A stretch of 64,000 nt of DNA from CADCVT01 sp036389485 (GCA_036389485.1 DASVPR010000040.1:184315-248314), one strand, 5' to 3'; counted from the first letter of the stretch, positions 35,921-45,179 are shown. Notes: generated by a model not told the origin, from the sequence alone. A program made the numbers and translations.

Positions 35921-36796
35921 GTGCAGGACCTCCGCCGGCTCGCCTTCTCCGTCGCGTACCGGATGCTCGGCAGCGTCAGCGAGGCCGAGGACGTCGTCCA
36001 GGAGGCGCTGCTCCGGCTCCACGACGCGGAAGGCGTCGAGAACCCCGAGGCGTTCCTCACGACGGCCACCACCCGGCTGGCGATCGACGTCCTGCGGTCC
36101 GCGCGCGTCCGCCGCGAGAGCTACGCCGGCGAGTGGCTGCCCGAGCCGGTCGTGAGCGACGACCCGCTCGAGCGCGTCGAGGACGAGGAGACGATCTCGC
36201 TCGCCTTCCTCGTCCTGCTCGAGCGCCTCACGCCCGAGGAGCGCGCCGTGCTCGTGCTGCGCGACGCCTTCGACTACGACTTCGACGGGATCGCGGAGAT
36301 CGTCGGGACCTCGAAGGCGAACTGCCGCCAGATCCTGTCCCGCGCGCGCAAGCGCATCGACGACGGCCGCCCGCGCTTCGACGCCGACCCGCGCGAGCGC
36401 CGCGCGCTCGCCGACCGCTTCCTCGACGCGGCGCGCGGCGGCGACATGGCGGGCCTCGTCGCCCTCCTCGCCCCCGACGCGGTCCTCACCGGCGACGGCG
36501 GCGGCAAGGCCCGCGCCCTGCCGCGGCCGCTGGTGGGCGCCGAGGCGATCGCCCGCGCGTTCGTCGGCTTCGCTCGGCTCGCGGAGCGCTGGCGCGTGAC
36601 CTTCGACGCCGTGACCGTCAACGGGCAGCCCGGCTTCCGCGTCCTCGCGCCGGACGGCGGGCTCGTGGACGTCGTCGGCGTCGACGTCGCCGGCGGCCGC
36701 ATCGCCCGGATCCACTCGATCCTCAACCCCGACAAGCTCGGCCACCTCGGCTCGGTCTCGGACCTCGGGCTGCGGCCCTCCGCGCGGCCGCTGTAG
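35921..36796 (+). CDS. ECF41-family sigma factor with SnoaL-like domain
   Basis: A 291-residue extracytoplasmic-function sigma factor (SigJ-like). Region 2 is at about 5-65 (AYRMLGSVSEAEDVVQEALL), region 4 about 95-147 (TPEERAVLVLRDAFDYDFDG), and a SnoaL-like C-terminal domain runs from about 160. The two ECF41 hallmark motifs are present: DGGGK (192-196) and NPDKL (269-273). In this family the C-terminal domain controls activity in place of a separate anti-sigma factor, and none is adjacent. GTG start; no earlier in-frame start is open. Confidence 0.93.
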   Translation: MQDLRRLAFSVAYRMLGSVSEAEDVVQEALLRLHDAEGVENPEAFLTTATTRLAIDVLRSARVRRESYAGEWLPEPVVSDDPLERVEDEETISLAFLVLLERLTPEERAVLVLRDAFDYDFDGIAEIVGTSKANCRQILSRARKRIDDGRPRFDADPRERRALADRFLDAARGGDMAGLVALLAPDAVLTGDGGGKARALPRPLVGAEAIARAFVGFARLAERWRVTFDAVTVNGQPGFRVLAPDGGLVDVVGVDVAGGRIARIHSILNPDKLGHLGSVSDLGLRPSARPL

Positions 36797-36806
36797 CGGC
36801 CGCGCG
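36781..36806. terminator. Bidirectional terminator hairpin
   Basis: CGCGCGGCCGCT and AGCGGCCGCGCG form a perfect inverted repeat (about 11-bp stem with a TGTA loop). It contains the stop codon of the sigma-factor gene and lies 3 nt from the end of the convergent dehydrogenase gene, so it could end both transcripts. Confidence 0.7.
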
Positions 36807-36809
36807 CGG

Positions 36810-39257
36810 CTACGGGCGCGCGATGCGGAGCGGGGACGCGCGACGGCCGTCGGCCCAGCGTTCGGCGACGTTGCCCTGAGTGTCCGTCGCGCGGATGAGC
36901 GCGCGGTACGTGCCGGGCGGGAGCCCGCGGCCCAGGTCCAGCGTCCAGTGCCGCGTCGCCCCGGCGGCGCGGTCGAGGCGCGCCGAGCGCCAGAGCGGCT
37001 CGCCGCAGCGGCGCGGGCGCGAGAGGCGGCCGGCCCGCAGGACGAAGCCGCACCGGCGCGGCCCGCCGCGGCGCAGGGCGAGGCGCAGGCCGCCGAGCCC
37101 CGCGGGGTCCACGGCGACGCCGGTCAGGCGCCGCCGGCCGGCCTTCAGCAGCCGGACCTCCGGCCCCGTCCGGTCGGGCGGCGGCGGCTCGAGCAGCGGG
37201 ACGAAGGGCGGCGGGCCGGCGGGCGGCGGGAGCTCCGCCGGCGCCTCCTCGGGCGGCCCGATCGGCCCGGCGTCCTGGTAGACGGCGGTGAGCGTGATCC
37301 CGCCGGGCGGGACGCGCACGACCTGCGCCTGGTCGCCGCCGTTGGACCAGTGGTGGAACCACCACGCGCGGCCGCGGGCGCCGAACTCCGCCGCCGCCGA
37401 GATCGGGGCGTCGAAGCCGCGCGCGGCGGTGATCAGCCAGGGCGCGCTCTCACCGCGCCCGTCGTACGAGAGCGGCGCGCCCGGCGGCTCGCTCAGCAGC
37501 CGGACCTGCGCGGTCCGCGGCCGCAGATCGAGCGCCTCGGAGGTCGTCGCCAGGCCGCGCGCGTCGGCGGCGGTGAGCGTCACCGCGTACCACGAGTCGG
37601 CGTCGTGCGTGCGGAGCGTCCTGAACCCGCTGTTCGCCCCGCGGAAGCGCCCGAGCCAGTGCTCGTGGTCGGCGTGATGCAGCCGGACGTCCCACACCAG
37701 CGCCTTCCCGGTGAGCGGCTGGCCCTGGTCGTCGACGGCCGACCCGCTCAGCCCGATGCGGTCGCCCGCGTCGAAGGCGGCGCCCACGGCCGGCGCCGCA
37801 ACGTTCACCTCCGGCGGGTCGAACCCCGGGGCCACGGCGACCTGCGCCTTCGCGCTGCGCCCACCGGGATCCGTCACGGTGAGGCGGGCGACGTACGTCC
37901 CGGGCGCGTAGGCGTGGGTGGGGTCCGGCGCGGTCGACGTCGCGCCGTCGCCGAAGTCCCAGGCGTACGTCACCTCCTCGCCGAGCGGGTCCCCGCTGCC
38001 GGCGCTCGAGAACGCGATCTGCGTGACGTCCTTCCCATACCGCGGCGCAGCGGAGGCGGCCGCGACCGGCGTGCGGTCGTCCGGCGCGTAGCGGATCCGC
38101 GAGACCCGCCCCGCCGCGAGCTCCACGACGACGAGGTCGCCGTCCATCGACGCCGGCCCCTCGACGATGTCGGTCGGGTACGTCAGCATGCCGGGCGCCA
38201 TCACGTCGGTCTCCGGCTCCACGGTCCGCAGCCAGCCGCGGATCGTGTCGGCGTACATGACCCGGCCGACGTACTCCGCGGGGTAGCCGGTGCCCTGGTA
38301 CGTCGGGCCGCCGACGACGGCGGCGCCCGGCGCGTCGCCCTGCGGCCGCGTGTGGTTGAAGTAGACGTGCGTCGGCCACGCGAACGCGCTCGGGCCCTTG
38401 GCGTACTCCTCCTGGCACCGCGCGGTGTCGGCGTGCCACTGCGTCCGGTCCATGCCCTCGTAGCACGGCCACCCGTGGTTGCCCGGCCCGGTGACCGTGT
38501 TGATCTCCTCCCACGTGATCTCGCCCACGTCGCCGACGTTCAGCCCGCCCGCCGGCCGCAGGCTGAAGCGGAACGGGTTGCGGAAGCCCATCGCGAAGAC
38601 CTTCGCGCAGATGCGGTCGTCGTCGGCCTCCGGGCAGTACGGGTGGCCCGGCACCGGGCTGCCGTCGCGCCGGACGTGGAAGACCTTCCCGCGGTAGCTG
38701 TCCGGGCTGTAGGTCTCGTACGACTCCGCGCTGCCGACGTTCCAGCCGGCGCCCCCGTCGCCCGTGCCCGCCCACAGCGTCCCGTCCGGCGCGGAGCGCA
38801 CGGTGCCGATCGAGTGCATGGGCAGCGTCGACGGGATGCCGCTCACGATCACGGTCTCCTCGCCGACGACGTCGTCGGAGCCGACGGGCACGCGCGAGAG
38901 GACCGACGACTTGACGCCCTCCGGCTCCTCCTCGCCTCCCTCGTGCTCCCGCGTGTAGAGCAGGTAGAGGAACGAATGGGCCGGGTACTCGGCGTCGACC
39001 GCGAGCCCGAGCAGGCCGCGGTCGCCGAACGAGGAGACGCGGTCGGTGATGTCGAGCAGCGGCTGCGTGCGCAGCACGCCGTCCGCCGAGACGACGCGCA
39101 CGCGCCCCTCCTTCTCCGCCACGAACATCCGCCCGTCGGGCGCGAACGCGACCGCGGTCGGCACGTCGAGCCCCTCGGCGAGCGTGATCCGCTCGAAGTC
39201 CTGCGCGTGCGCGGGCGCCGCGATCACGGCGGCCGCGCACAGCCCGGCGACGCTCAC
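36810..39257 (-). CDS. Secreted PQQ-type glucose/sorbosone dehydrogenase with PKD domain
   Basis: An 815-residue exported protein. A short signal peptide (VAGLCAAAVIAAPAHAQ) is followed by a six-bladed propeller of the soluble glucose/sorbosone dehydrogenase family (VPTAVAFAPDGRMFVAEKEG, FGDRGLLGLAVD, MHSIGTVRSAPDGTLWAGTG and GFRNPFRF). A PKD domain comes next (VTYAWDFGDGATSTAPDPTH), then beta-rich and Pro-rich regions and a basic Cys-containing tail. It may oxidise sugars outside the cell if PQQ is available. GTG start overlaps the rmlC stop (GTGA). Confidence 0.85.
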   Translation of the reverse strand: MSVAGLCAAAVIAAPAHAQDFERITLAEGLDVPTAVAFAPDGRMFVAEKEGRVRVVSADGVLRTQPLLDITDRVSSFGDRGLLGLAVDAEYPAHSFLYLLYTREHEGGEEEPEGVKSSVLSRVPVGSDDVVGEETVIVSGIPSTLPMHSIGTVRSAPDGTLWAGTGDGGAGWNVGSAESYETYSPDSYRGKVFHVRRDGSPVPGHPYCPEADDDRICAKVFAMGFRNPFRFSLRPAGGLNVGDVGEITWEEINTVTGPGNHGWPCYEGMDRTQWHADTARCQEEYAKGPSAFAWPTHVYFNHTRPQGDAPGAAVVGGPTYQGTGYPAEYVGRVMYADTIRGWLRTVEPETDVMAPGMLTYPTDIVEGPASMDGDLVVVELAAGRVSRIRYAPDDRTPVAAASAAPRYGKDVTQIAFSSAGSGDPLGEEVTYAWDFGDGATSTAPDPTHAYAPGTYVARLTVTDPGGRSAKAQVAVAPGFDPPEVNVAAPAVGAAFDAGDRIGLSGSAVDDQGQPLTGKALVWDVRLHHADHEHWLGRFRGANSGFRTLRTHDADSWYAVTLTAADARGLATTSEALDLRPRTAQVRLLSEPPGAPLSYDGRGESAPWLITAARGFDAPISAAAEFGARGRAWWFHHWSNGGDQAQVVRVPPGGITLTAVYQDAGPIGPPEEAPAELPPPAGPPPFVPLLEPPPPDRTGPEVRLLKAGRRRLTGVAVDPAGLGGLRLALRRGGPRRCGFVLRAGRLSRPRRCGEPLWRSARLDRAAGATRHWTLDLGRGLPPGTYRALIRATDTQGNVAERWADGRRASPLRIARP

Positions 39258-39826
39258 CCGTCGTAGCGAAATGGCAGGTCGTCCTTGACCTCGGCGAGCG
39301 TCGGCGCGTCGGTGTCGCGCTGCGAGGGGATCAGCTCGTCCACGGGGACCGGCCACTCGATGCCGACCTCCGGGTCGTCGTACTTGATCCCGCGCTCGCG
39401 TTCGGGAATGAAGTAACTCGACTGCTTGTAGAAGACGTCGGCCAGGTCGGAGACGACGCAGAAGCCGTGCGCGAAGCCGATCGGGCAGTACACCATCCGC
39501 CCGTTCTCGTCCGACAGCTCGAACGCCTCCCATTCGCCGAACGTCGGCGAGCCCTTGCGCAGGTCGACCACGACGTCGACTATCACGCCTCGGCCGCACC
39601 GGATCAGCTTCGCCGCGCCCTCGCCGATCTGGAAGTGCATCCCGCGGACGATCCCGCGCTTGGAGCGCGAGTGGTTGTCCTGCACCATCTCCTCGGGGAA
39701 CCCCAGCTCCGCGAACTCGTTGCGCCGGTAGGTCTCGACGAAGAAGCCGCGCTCGTCGCCGAGCACCTTCGGCTGGATGAGCCCGACGCCCTGGATCCTG
39801 GTCTCTAGTCGTTCGAATCGCGCCAT
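39254..39826 (-). CDS. rmlC: dTDP-4-dehydrorhamnose 3,5-epimerase
   Basis: A 190-residue cupin-fold RmlC that epimerises C3 and C5 of dTDP-4-keto-6-deoxyglucose; its product is the substrate of RmlD. The catalytic His is H64 in IVRGMHFQ, VVVDLRKGSPTFG carries the acidic partner, and Y133 in ADVFYKQSSYF is the likely catalytic Tyr. Length is normal. It follows the CgeB-like GT by 14 nt and overlaps the dehydrogenase gene, forming one operon. No clear ribosome binding site. Confidence 0.95.
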   Translation of the reverse strand: MARFERLETRIQGVGLIQPKVLGDERGFFVETYRRNEFAELGFPEEMVQDNHSRSKRGIVRGMHFQIGEGAAKLIRCGRGVIVDVVVDLRKGSPTFGEWEAFELSDENGRMVYCPIGFAHGFCVVSDLADVFYKQSSYFIPERERGIKYDDPEVGIEWPVPVDELIPSQRDTDAPTLAEVKDDLPFRYDG

Positions 39827-39840
39827 AACGGGCGGTCACC

Positions 39841-40749
39841 CTACGACACGCGCGACGTCCCGAACGCCGCGAGGTCGGCCTGGAGATCGTGCACGAGCCG
39901 CGGCCAGACGCGCGACGCGCGGAACTGCTCGGCCTTCAGCCGCCCGCGCACGCGGACGCGGTGCCAGGTGCGCGGGAAGCGCTCGAGCTGCGTGAGCAGG
40001 AACGAGATCGCGCCGCCGTGCGAGACCTCGAGGTAGTCGATGCCGCGTTCGAGGCCGTGCTGCGGCGACAGCGGCTCGCTCAGCACGAGGTGGCCCGCGG
40101 CCAGGTGCAGGCAGACGCGGTTCTCGAACGACCAGTACGTGTCGTTGTGGAGGTTGATGCCGACGTCGTGGCCGTCGAGCAGATCCTCCAGATCCCCGGC
40201 GCCGACGCCGAACGCCTCGTGCAGGAGGTCGGGGTGCTCGGCCTTGGCGGCAGCGAGCATCTGCTCGCGGTGGGGCGTCGAGCGGCCGACGAAGAGCACG
40301 CGCGGCTTGCCGGTCACCGGCTGGACGTCGCGGTACAGGCGGTCGCTCACCGGCAGCGGGGCCGAGCGCCACACGGGCAGGATCGCCTCCGCGGTGGGCG
40401 CGATCAGCGGGTCGAACGAGACGATGCGGTCGAACGACGACGCGTCGACCTGCTCGAGCTCCCACCGCCGGCGGTCGAGGTCGTGGTGCCCGCCGGCGGC
40501 GTCGCGCGGGATCGGCTCGGTGAGGAACCCGAGCGTCGCCGCGCGCAGGCCGTCGAAGGTGCCCGCGGGGACGATCTCGGGCCGGAACACGACGACGACG
40601 TGGGGCGCGAACGCGTCGAGGTCGCCGCGCAGCGCGGCTGGGTCCGCGTGGCGGCGGAACTCGAAGAAGCGCGTGTCGAAGTCCCGCCGCTCGTCGCCGA
40701 GGGCGCAGACCTCGAAGAAGGTCCTCTGCCCCACGAACGCGAGACGCAC
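39841..40749 (-). CDS. CgeB-like family 1 glycosyltransferase
   Basis: A 302-residue GT-B protein, paralogue of the one at 17087: VRLAFVGQRTFF at the start, SFDRIVSFDPLIAPT, RVLFVGRSTPHREQM, HDVGINLHNDTYWSFENRV and LAAGHLVLSEPLSPQHGLER. The NLHN-FENR segment and EPLSPQHG form the donor site. The frame is open further upstream, but GTG 40749 is fixed by homology and by TATCGT 7 nt before it. First gene of an operon with rmlC and the dehydrogenase gene; a rhamnose-related role is suggested by position. Confidence 0.82.
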   Translation of the reverse strand: MRLAFVGQRTFFEVCALGDERRDFDTRFFEFRRHADPAALRGDLDAFAPHVVVVFRPEIVPAGTFDGLRAATLGFLTEPIPRDAAGGHHDLDRRRWELEQVDASSFDRIVSFDPLIAPTAEAILPVWRSAPLPVSDRLYRDVQPVTGKPRVLFVGRSTPHREQMLAAAKAEHPDLLHEAFGVGAGDLEDLLDGHDVGINLHNDTYWSFENRVCLHLAAGHLVLSEPLSPQHGLERGIDYLEVSHGGAISFLLTQLERFPRTWHRVRVRGRLKAEQFRASRVWPRLVHDLQADLAAFGTSRVS

Positions 40750-40755
40750 CGGCAG

Positions 40756-40762
40756 TACGATA
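40756..40762. promoter_or_regulatory. Divergent -10 pair at 40.76 kb
   Basis: TATCGT on the minus strand (40762-40757) and TACGAT on the plus strand (40756-40761) occupy nearly the same seven bases. They stand 7 nt before GTG 40749 and 10 nt before ATG 40772. Confidence 0.5.
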
Positions 40763-40771
40763 ACCCGCTCC

Positions 40772-41707
40772 ATGCCCGACTGGCAGGAGCGCATCACGCG
40801 CGAGACCAACCCGGCGGTGCGGGTCGAGCACGACCTCCGCTACCGCCTCGCCGAGCCGCTCATCCTCGGCGCCCGCACGTGGGCGGACCTCGGCTGCGGC
40901 AACGGCGTCGCCGCGGCGGACGCCGTCGGCGGGATGTACGCCGGCCGTGTGGTGCTGGTCGACGCGGAGGAGCGGGCGGTCGAGACCGCCGCCGAGGAGC
41001 TGCGCGCGCAGGACACCGTGAAGCTCGTCGCGGATCTGGTCGAGCGCGAGCAGCTGCAGCGCGTGCGCGAGACGATCCTCGACGGCCCGGCGCCACGGAC
41101 GGTCACGTGCTTCGAGGTCGTCGAGCACCTCACGACGTTCGTCCCGCTGGTCGAGCTGCTCTCCGAGCTGGCCGAGGCCGGCGAGGCGACGGTCCTGCTC
41201 AGCGTCCCCAACGACGACTTCTGGGCGATCGAGAACCCGTTCCACGAGACGACGTGGGGCGAGGGATCGTTCGCCGAGCTGCGCAGCCTCCTTCCGGGCG
41301 GGACGATCGTCGCCCGCCAGCTCGCGCTGCAGGGCTCGGCGGTCGTCCCCGAGGGTCACGACGGCGAGAAGGTGACGGTCGCCATCCAGCCCGACGCCCA
41401 GGGCGCCGTGCCGACCCACTTCCTCGCCGCGATGGGCCCGGGCGCCGTGACGCTGGAGGTGCACGCCGGCGTCGCGCAGACCGACCTCGACGAGCAGCGC
41501 GCGTGGGAGCGCCAGCGCGAGTCCGACCTCGCGCACATGGAGGCGCTGCACCGCCAGATCGACAAGCTCCAGGGCGAGAACGACGCCTTCCGCTCCGAGC
41601 TGCGCGGCAACCACAAGGAGTTCGAGGACTGGCGCCGGTACATCCACGAGCTCGAGGGCAAGCTCGGGCTGCCGCTGTCCGGCTCCGGCACCAACTCCGA
41701 TTCGTGA
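40772..41707 (+). CDS. SAM-dependent methyltransferase with C-terminal coiled coil
   Basis: A 311-residue protein. The SAM site is TWADLGCGNGVAAADAV (motif I) with VVLVDAEERAVE after it and FEVVEHL as a later motif, a class I methyltransferase fold. Residues about 225-300 are highly charged with heptad spacing (QRAWERQRESDLAHMEALHR and on), so a coiled coil likely mediates assembly. It overlaps the GT4 gene by GTGA. In glycan clusters such enzymes may cap or modify chains, but the substrate cannot be read here. Confidence 0.8.
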   Translation: MPDWQERITRETNPAVRVEHDLRYRLAEPLILGARTWADLGCGNGVAAADAVGGMYAGRVVLVDAEERAVETAAEELRAQDTVKLVADLVEREQLQRVRETILDGPAPRTVTCFEVVEHLTTFVPLVELLSELAEAGEATVLLSVPNDDFWAIENPFHETTWGEGSFAELRSLLPGGTIVARQLALQGSAVVPEGHDGEKVTVAIQPDAQGAVPTHFLAAMGPGAVTLEVHAGVAQTDLDEQRAWERQRESDLAHMEALHRQIDKLQGENDAFRSELRGNHKEFEDWRRYIHELEGKLGLPLSGSGTNSDS

Positions 41708-42957
41708 AGGTCTGCTTCCTCGTCAACGACCTGCAGCTCTCCGGCGGGGTGGGCGTCGTCGTCGAGCACGCGCGCCGCCTCGCGCACGACCACGGCTTCG
41801 ACACCGCGCTCGTGCTCGTCCGCGAGCAGGAGCTGCCGAGCTGGCGCTACGAGGCGCTGGCCGACGTCCGCGTGCTGCCGTTGGAGGACGCGCGGCGCGA
41901 GCGCTTCGACGTCGCGGTCGCGACGTGGTGGGAGACCACGTTCTCGCTCTTCGACGTCCCGGCCGAGCGCCACGCCTACTTCGTGCAGTCTTTGGAGGAC
42001 CGCTTCTACAGGCACGACCAGGCCGAGCGCGTGGGCGCGGCGCTGAGCCTGGACCTCCCGGTCGCGTTCATCACCGAGGCGCGCTGGATCCAGCGGACGC
42101 TGCAGGAGCTGCGGCCCGGCGCGCCCGTGCACCTCGTGCGCAACGGGATCGACAAGAGCGTCTTCGGCTCGCCGGCGCGGGTCGAGCACCGGCTCGACGG
42201 CCCGCTGCGAGTCCTGGTGGAAGGGCATCCCGGCGTGTGGTTCAAGGGCGTGCCGGACGCGGTCGCGAGCGTGCGCGCGATGCGCGAGGCGCACCACCTG
42301 ACGATCGTCACCGGGTGGCCGGAGGAGCTGGGCGAGCTGGCGGACGCCGCCGACCGCGTCGCTTCGCAGCTGACACATCGTGAGATGGCGGGCGTGTACG
42401 CGGAGAGCGACGTCGTGTTGAAGTTGAGTCACGTGGAGGGCATGTACGGCCCGCCGCTGGAGGGGTTCCACATGGGCGCGACGACGGTGACGACCGAGGT
42501 CACCGGCCACGACGAGTACGTGCGCCACGGGTGGAACGGCGTCGTCGTGGACTGGGACGACGTGCGCGGGACGGCCCGTGCTCTCGATCTGCTCGCGCGC
42601 GACCGCCGCTACCTGCACTTCCTGCGCCACAACGCCCTGGCGACCGCGCGCGGGTGGCCGTCCTGGGAGCAGGCGGCGCAGTTCATGGCGCTCGCGCTGC
42701 TGCGCATCCGCCGCGAGGCCGCGCCGACCGCGGACGACAGCGCCGCGGCGCTGATGAGCGACCTGCGCGGCGGGATCGAGGCGTACCGCGAGCACCTCGT
42801 CGAGCGCAACGACTTCGCGCGCCAGGTCGAGCGGGTCGAGCGGTTCAAGCGCATCGGGCCCGTCGGCCGCGCGCGGGCGGTGTGGCGCTCGCCGGCGGTG
42901 CAGCGCACGGTCGGCCCGCACGTGCTCCGCGCCGCGAAGCGCGTCCTCGGCCGATGA
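41704..42957 (+). CDS. Family 4 glycosyltransferase
   Basis: A 417-residue GT-B enzyme. It begins KVCFLVNDLQLSGGVGVVVE, has LVRNGIDKSVF before the second Rossmann domain, and the donor loop LSHVEGMYGPPLEGFHMGAT containing the E-x7-E motif. The C-terminal 100 residues are helical (WPSWEQAAQFM; then VERFKRIG). It is the intact relative of the diverged gene at 16064. GTG start overlaps the methyltransferase stop, and its own stop overlaps the next GT (ATGA), so three genes are coupled. Confidence 0.87.
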   Translation: MKVCFLVNDLQLSGGVGVVVEHARRLAHDHGFDTALVLVREQELPSWRYEALADVRVLPLEDARRERFDVAVATWWETTFSLFDVPAERHAYFVQSLEDRFYRHDQAERVGAALSLDLPVAFITEARWIQRTLQELRPGAPVHLVRNGIDKSVFGSPARVEHRLDGPLRVLVEGHPGVWFKGVPDAVASVRAMREAHHLTIVTGWPEELGELADAADRVASQLTHREMAGVYAESDVVLKLSHVEGMYGPPLEGFHMGATTVTTEVTGHDEYVRHGWNGVVVDWDDVRGTARALDLLARDRRYLHFLRHNALATARGWPSWEQAAQFMALALLRIRREAAPTADDSAAALMSDLRGGIEAYREHLVERNDFARQVERVERFKRIGPVGRARAVWRSPAVQRTVGPHVLRAAKRVLGR

Positions 42958-44114
42958 GGCTCCGCCGCCGGCGCGCGGCGCCGCTCCGCGTCGAGGCGCC
43001 GCCCGCGCTGCTGGAGTGGCGGCGGAAGGGGACGGCGCCCCTCGAGCCGCGCCCCGCTTCGGCGCGCCCCTCCGGCGCCTCCGGAGGAGCCCCCTCGGCG
43101 GTCCCGACCGGCGCCTCCGGAGGAGCCCCCTCGGCGGCCCCCACGGGACCCCTCCGCGTCGCCCTCGTCGTCCCGTGGTTCTTCGAGGGCAGCGGCGGGC
43201 ACTCCACCATCGCCAACCTCGCCCGCGGGCTCGGCGCTCGCGGCCACGATGTGTCGGTGTGGCTGGAGGAGGGCTCCGCGAGCGACTTCGAGGCGTTCTT
43301 CGGCCCGGCCGGGAAGGTGGTGGAGGGGTTCGGGGCGTGGGACGGCGCGGACGTCGTCGTGGCGACGGGCTGGCAGACCGTCCATCGCACGCTGCTCCTG
43401 CCGGGCGTCGCCGCGCGGGCCTACCTCGTGCAGGACCACGAGCCGGAGTTCTACGGGACGAGCGCGGAGCGGACGTGGGCGGAGCAGACGTACGCGTTGG
43501 GGCTGCACTGCGTCTGCGCGTCGCGGTGGCTCGCGGCGCTCGTGAGCGACCGTTACGGCGCGAGCGCGACGTCATTCGAGCTCGGCGTGCGGCACGACGT
43601 CTACCACCCGCGCGACGTCGCCCGCCGCGACGACCTCGTCCTCTTCTACGCGCGCGCCGTGACGCCGCGGCGCGCGGTGCCGCTCGGGCTGCTCGCCCTC
43701 GAGGAGCTCGCGCGCCGGCGCCCGCAGGTCGACGTCGCGCTGTTCGGCGAGCCCCGACCGCTGGCGACGCGCTTCCAGCAGCTCGGCGTGCTCCCGCCGG
43801 ACGAGCTGGCGCGGCTCTACGGCGAGGCGGCCGCCGGCGTCGTCCTCTCCCTCACCAACCCGTCGCTCGTGCCCACCGAGATGCTCGCGTGCGGGCTGCC
43901 CGTCGTCGACGTCCGCAGCGACGCGATGCTGAGCACGTTCGGCGCCGACGGCCCCGTCCGGCTCGCCGATCTCGACCCGCTGGCGATCGCCGACGCGATC
44001 GAGGCCGCCCTCGACGCGCCGCGGTCGGGCGACGGCGTCGAGTGGGTCCGGCAGCGCACGTGGGAGAACGCCGCGGCTCAGGTCGAGGCCGGGCTGCGCG
44101 CGGCCTTCTCGTAG
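42954..44114 (+). CDS. WsaF-like (rhamnosyl)transferase with repetitive N-terminus
   Basis: A 386-residue GT-B protein. From about residue 65 the sequence matches the WsaF-type layout: RVALVVPWFFEGSGGHSTI, LVQDHEPEFYGTSAERTWAE, TYALGLHCVCASRWLAALV, ELGVRHDVYHP and SLTNPSLVPTEMLACGLPVV. WsaF is a rhamnosyltransferase, which suits the rml genes nearby, but donor specificity is inferred. Residues about 40-64 are a Gly/Ala/Ser/Pro linker made by a 36-bp tandem duplication. ATG overlaps the preceding stop; the 3' end overlaps the convergent GT4 by 37 nt. Confidence 0.83.
   Translation: MRLRRRRAAPLRVEAPPALLEWRRKGTAPLEPRPASARPSGASGGAPSAVPTGASGGAPSAAPTGPLRVALVVPWFFEGSGGHSTIANLARGLGARGHDVSVWLEEGSASDFEAFFGPAGKVVEGFGAWDGADVVVATGWQTVHRTLLLPGVAARAYLVQDHEPEFYGTSAERTWAEQTYALGLHCVCASRWLAALVSDRYGASATSFELGVRHDVYHPRDVARRDDLVLFYARAVTPRRAVPLGLLALEELARRRPQVDVALFGEPRPLATRFQQLGVLPPDELARLYGEAAAGVVLSLTNPSLVPTEMLACGLPVVDVRSDAMLSTFGADGPVRLADLDPLAIADAIEAALDAPRSGDGVEWVRQRTWENAAAQVEAGLRAAFS
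43074..43145 (+). repeat. 36-bp tandem duplication in a GT gene
   Basis: Two 36-bp units (43074-43109 and 43110-43145) encode GASGGAPSAVPT and GASGGAPSAAPT. Each unit contains the perfect palindrome CCTCCGGAGG. Confidence 0.85.
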
Positions 44115-45172
44115 ACCTCCCAGAGGTCCTCCGCGCAGCGCTCCCACGTGAAGCGCTTGACCCGTTCGCGGCCGCGCCGGACCAGCTCCGCCGCCCGCTC
44201 GCGGTCGGAGAGGAGACGGCGCACCGCGGCGGCGATCGCGCCCGTGTCGAGCGGGTCGAACAGCTCGGCGGCGTCGCCCGCCACCTCTGGCAGCGACGTC
44301 GCTGTCGAGCAGGCGAGCGGCACGTCGCGCGCCATCGCCTCGAGCACCGGCATCCCGAACCCCTCGAACAGCGATGGGTACACCGCGCAGGCGGCGAGGC
44401 GGTAGAGGCCTTCGAGGTCGGCGTCGTCGATCCAGCCGGTGAACGTGACGCCGGGCTGCTCGCCGAACGTCTCGCGCCCGGCGTGGCCGACGATCACGAG
44501 GTGCGCGTCGACCTCGCGCATCGCCTCGATCAGCCGGCGCAGGTTCTTGTGCGCGAGCGCGGCGGAGACGCAGAGCACGACGCGCGCGTCCGCCAGCCCG
44601 AAGCGCTCGCGCAGCTCGGAGGCGGGCGTCGCCCGCGGCGCCGGTGCGTTGCCGTAGCCGAGCAGCACGACGTCGACGCGCTCGGCGGGCACCCGCAGCC
44701 GCTCGACGATGTCGCGCTTCGTGTACTCCGAGATCGCGACCACGCGCGTCGCGCGCCGCGCGCTCGGCCCCACGATCGCCTTCAGCCCGAGCCGCGCGGC
44801 CGCCGGGAACGTCGCCGGGAAGTGCTCGTAGATCAGGTCGTTGACCGAGACGATGCTCGGGCACGGCGTGACCGGCGGCGAGGTGGTCCCGAGGCTGTGC
44901 AGCACGTCGACGCGCGCGCGGGCCGCCGCGGCCGGCAGCAGCGTGCACTCCGCGGCGATCCGCAGCGGCTTGATCGCCGCCCGCACGGGCAGCCGCCGCA
45001 CCTCGACGTTCGCCGGGAAGTCGAACGTCGGCGCGGCCTCGGAGGCGGCGAACGCCACGAACTCGTCGTCCGGCCGCAGCCGCGCCAGCGCGGCGATGAG
45101 GTTGCGCGCGACGATCTCGGTCCCGCCGACGCGACCCGGCAGCACGTAGAGCAGGTTGAGGCCGATCCGCAC
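44078..45172 (-). CDS. Family 4 glycosyltransferase (mannosyltransferase-like)
   Basis: A 364-residue GT-B enzyme with a complete GT4 signature: MRIGLNLLYVLPGRVGGTEI at the acceptor domain, VVAISEYTKRDIVERL, VVLCVSAALAHKNLRRLIEA for the start of the donor domain, and YPSLFEGFGMPVLEAMA with E-x7-E. Such proteins are often mannosyl- or rhamnosyltransferases. GTG start at 45172; TACGTT lies 8 nt upstream. It is transcribed alone, divergent from a DPM1-like GT2 gene across a symmetrical promoter. Confidence 0.9.
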   Translation of the reverse strand: MRIGLNLLYVLPGRVGGTEIVARNLIAALARLRPDDEFVAFAASEAAPTFDFPANVEVRRLPVRAAIKPLRIAAECTLLPAAAARARVDVLHSLGTTSPPVTPCPSIVSVNDLIYEHFPATFPAAARLGLKAIVGPSARRATRVVAISEYTKRDIVERLRVPAERVDVVLLGYGNAPAPRATPASELRERFGLADARVVLCVSAALAHKNLRRLIEAMREVDAHLVIVGHAGRETFGEQPGVTFTGWIDDADLEGLYRLAACAVYPSLFEGFGMPVLEAMARDVPLACSTATSLPEVAGDAAELFDPLDTGAIAAAVRRLLSDRERAAELVRRGRERVKRFTWERCAEDLWEVYEKAARSPAST

Positions 45173-45179
45173 GGCCCGA

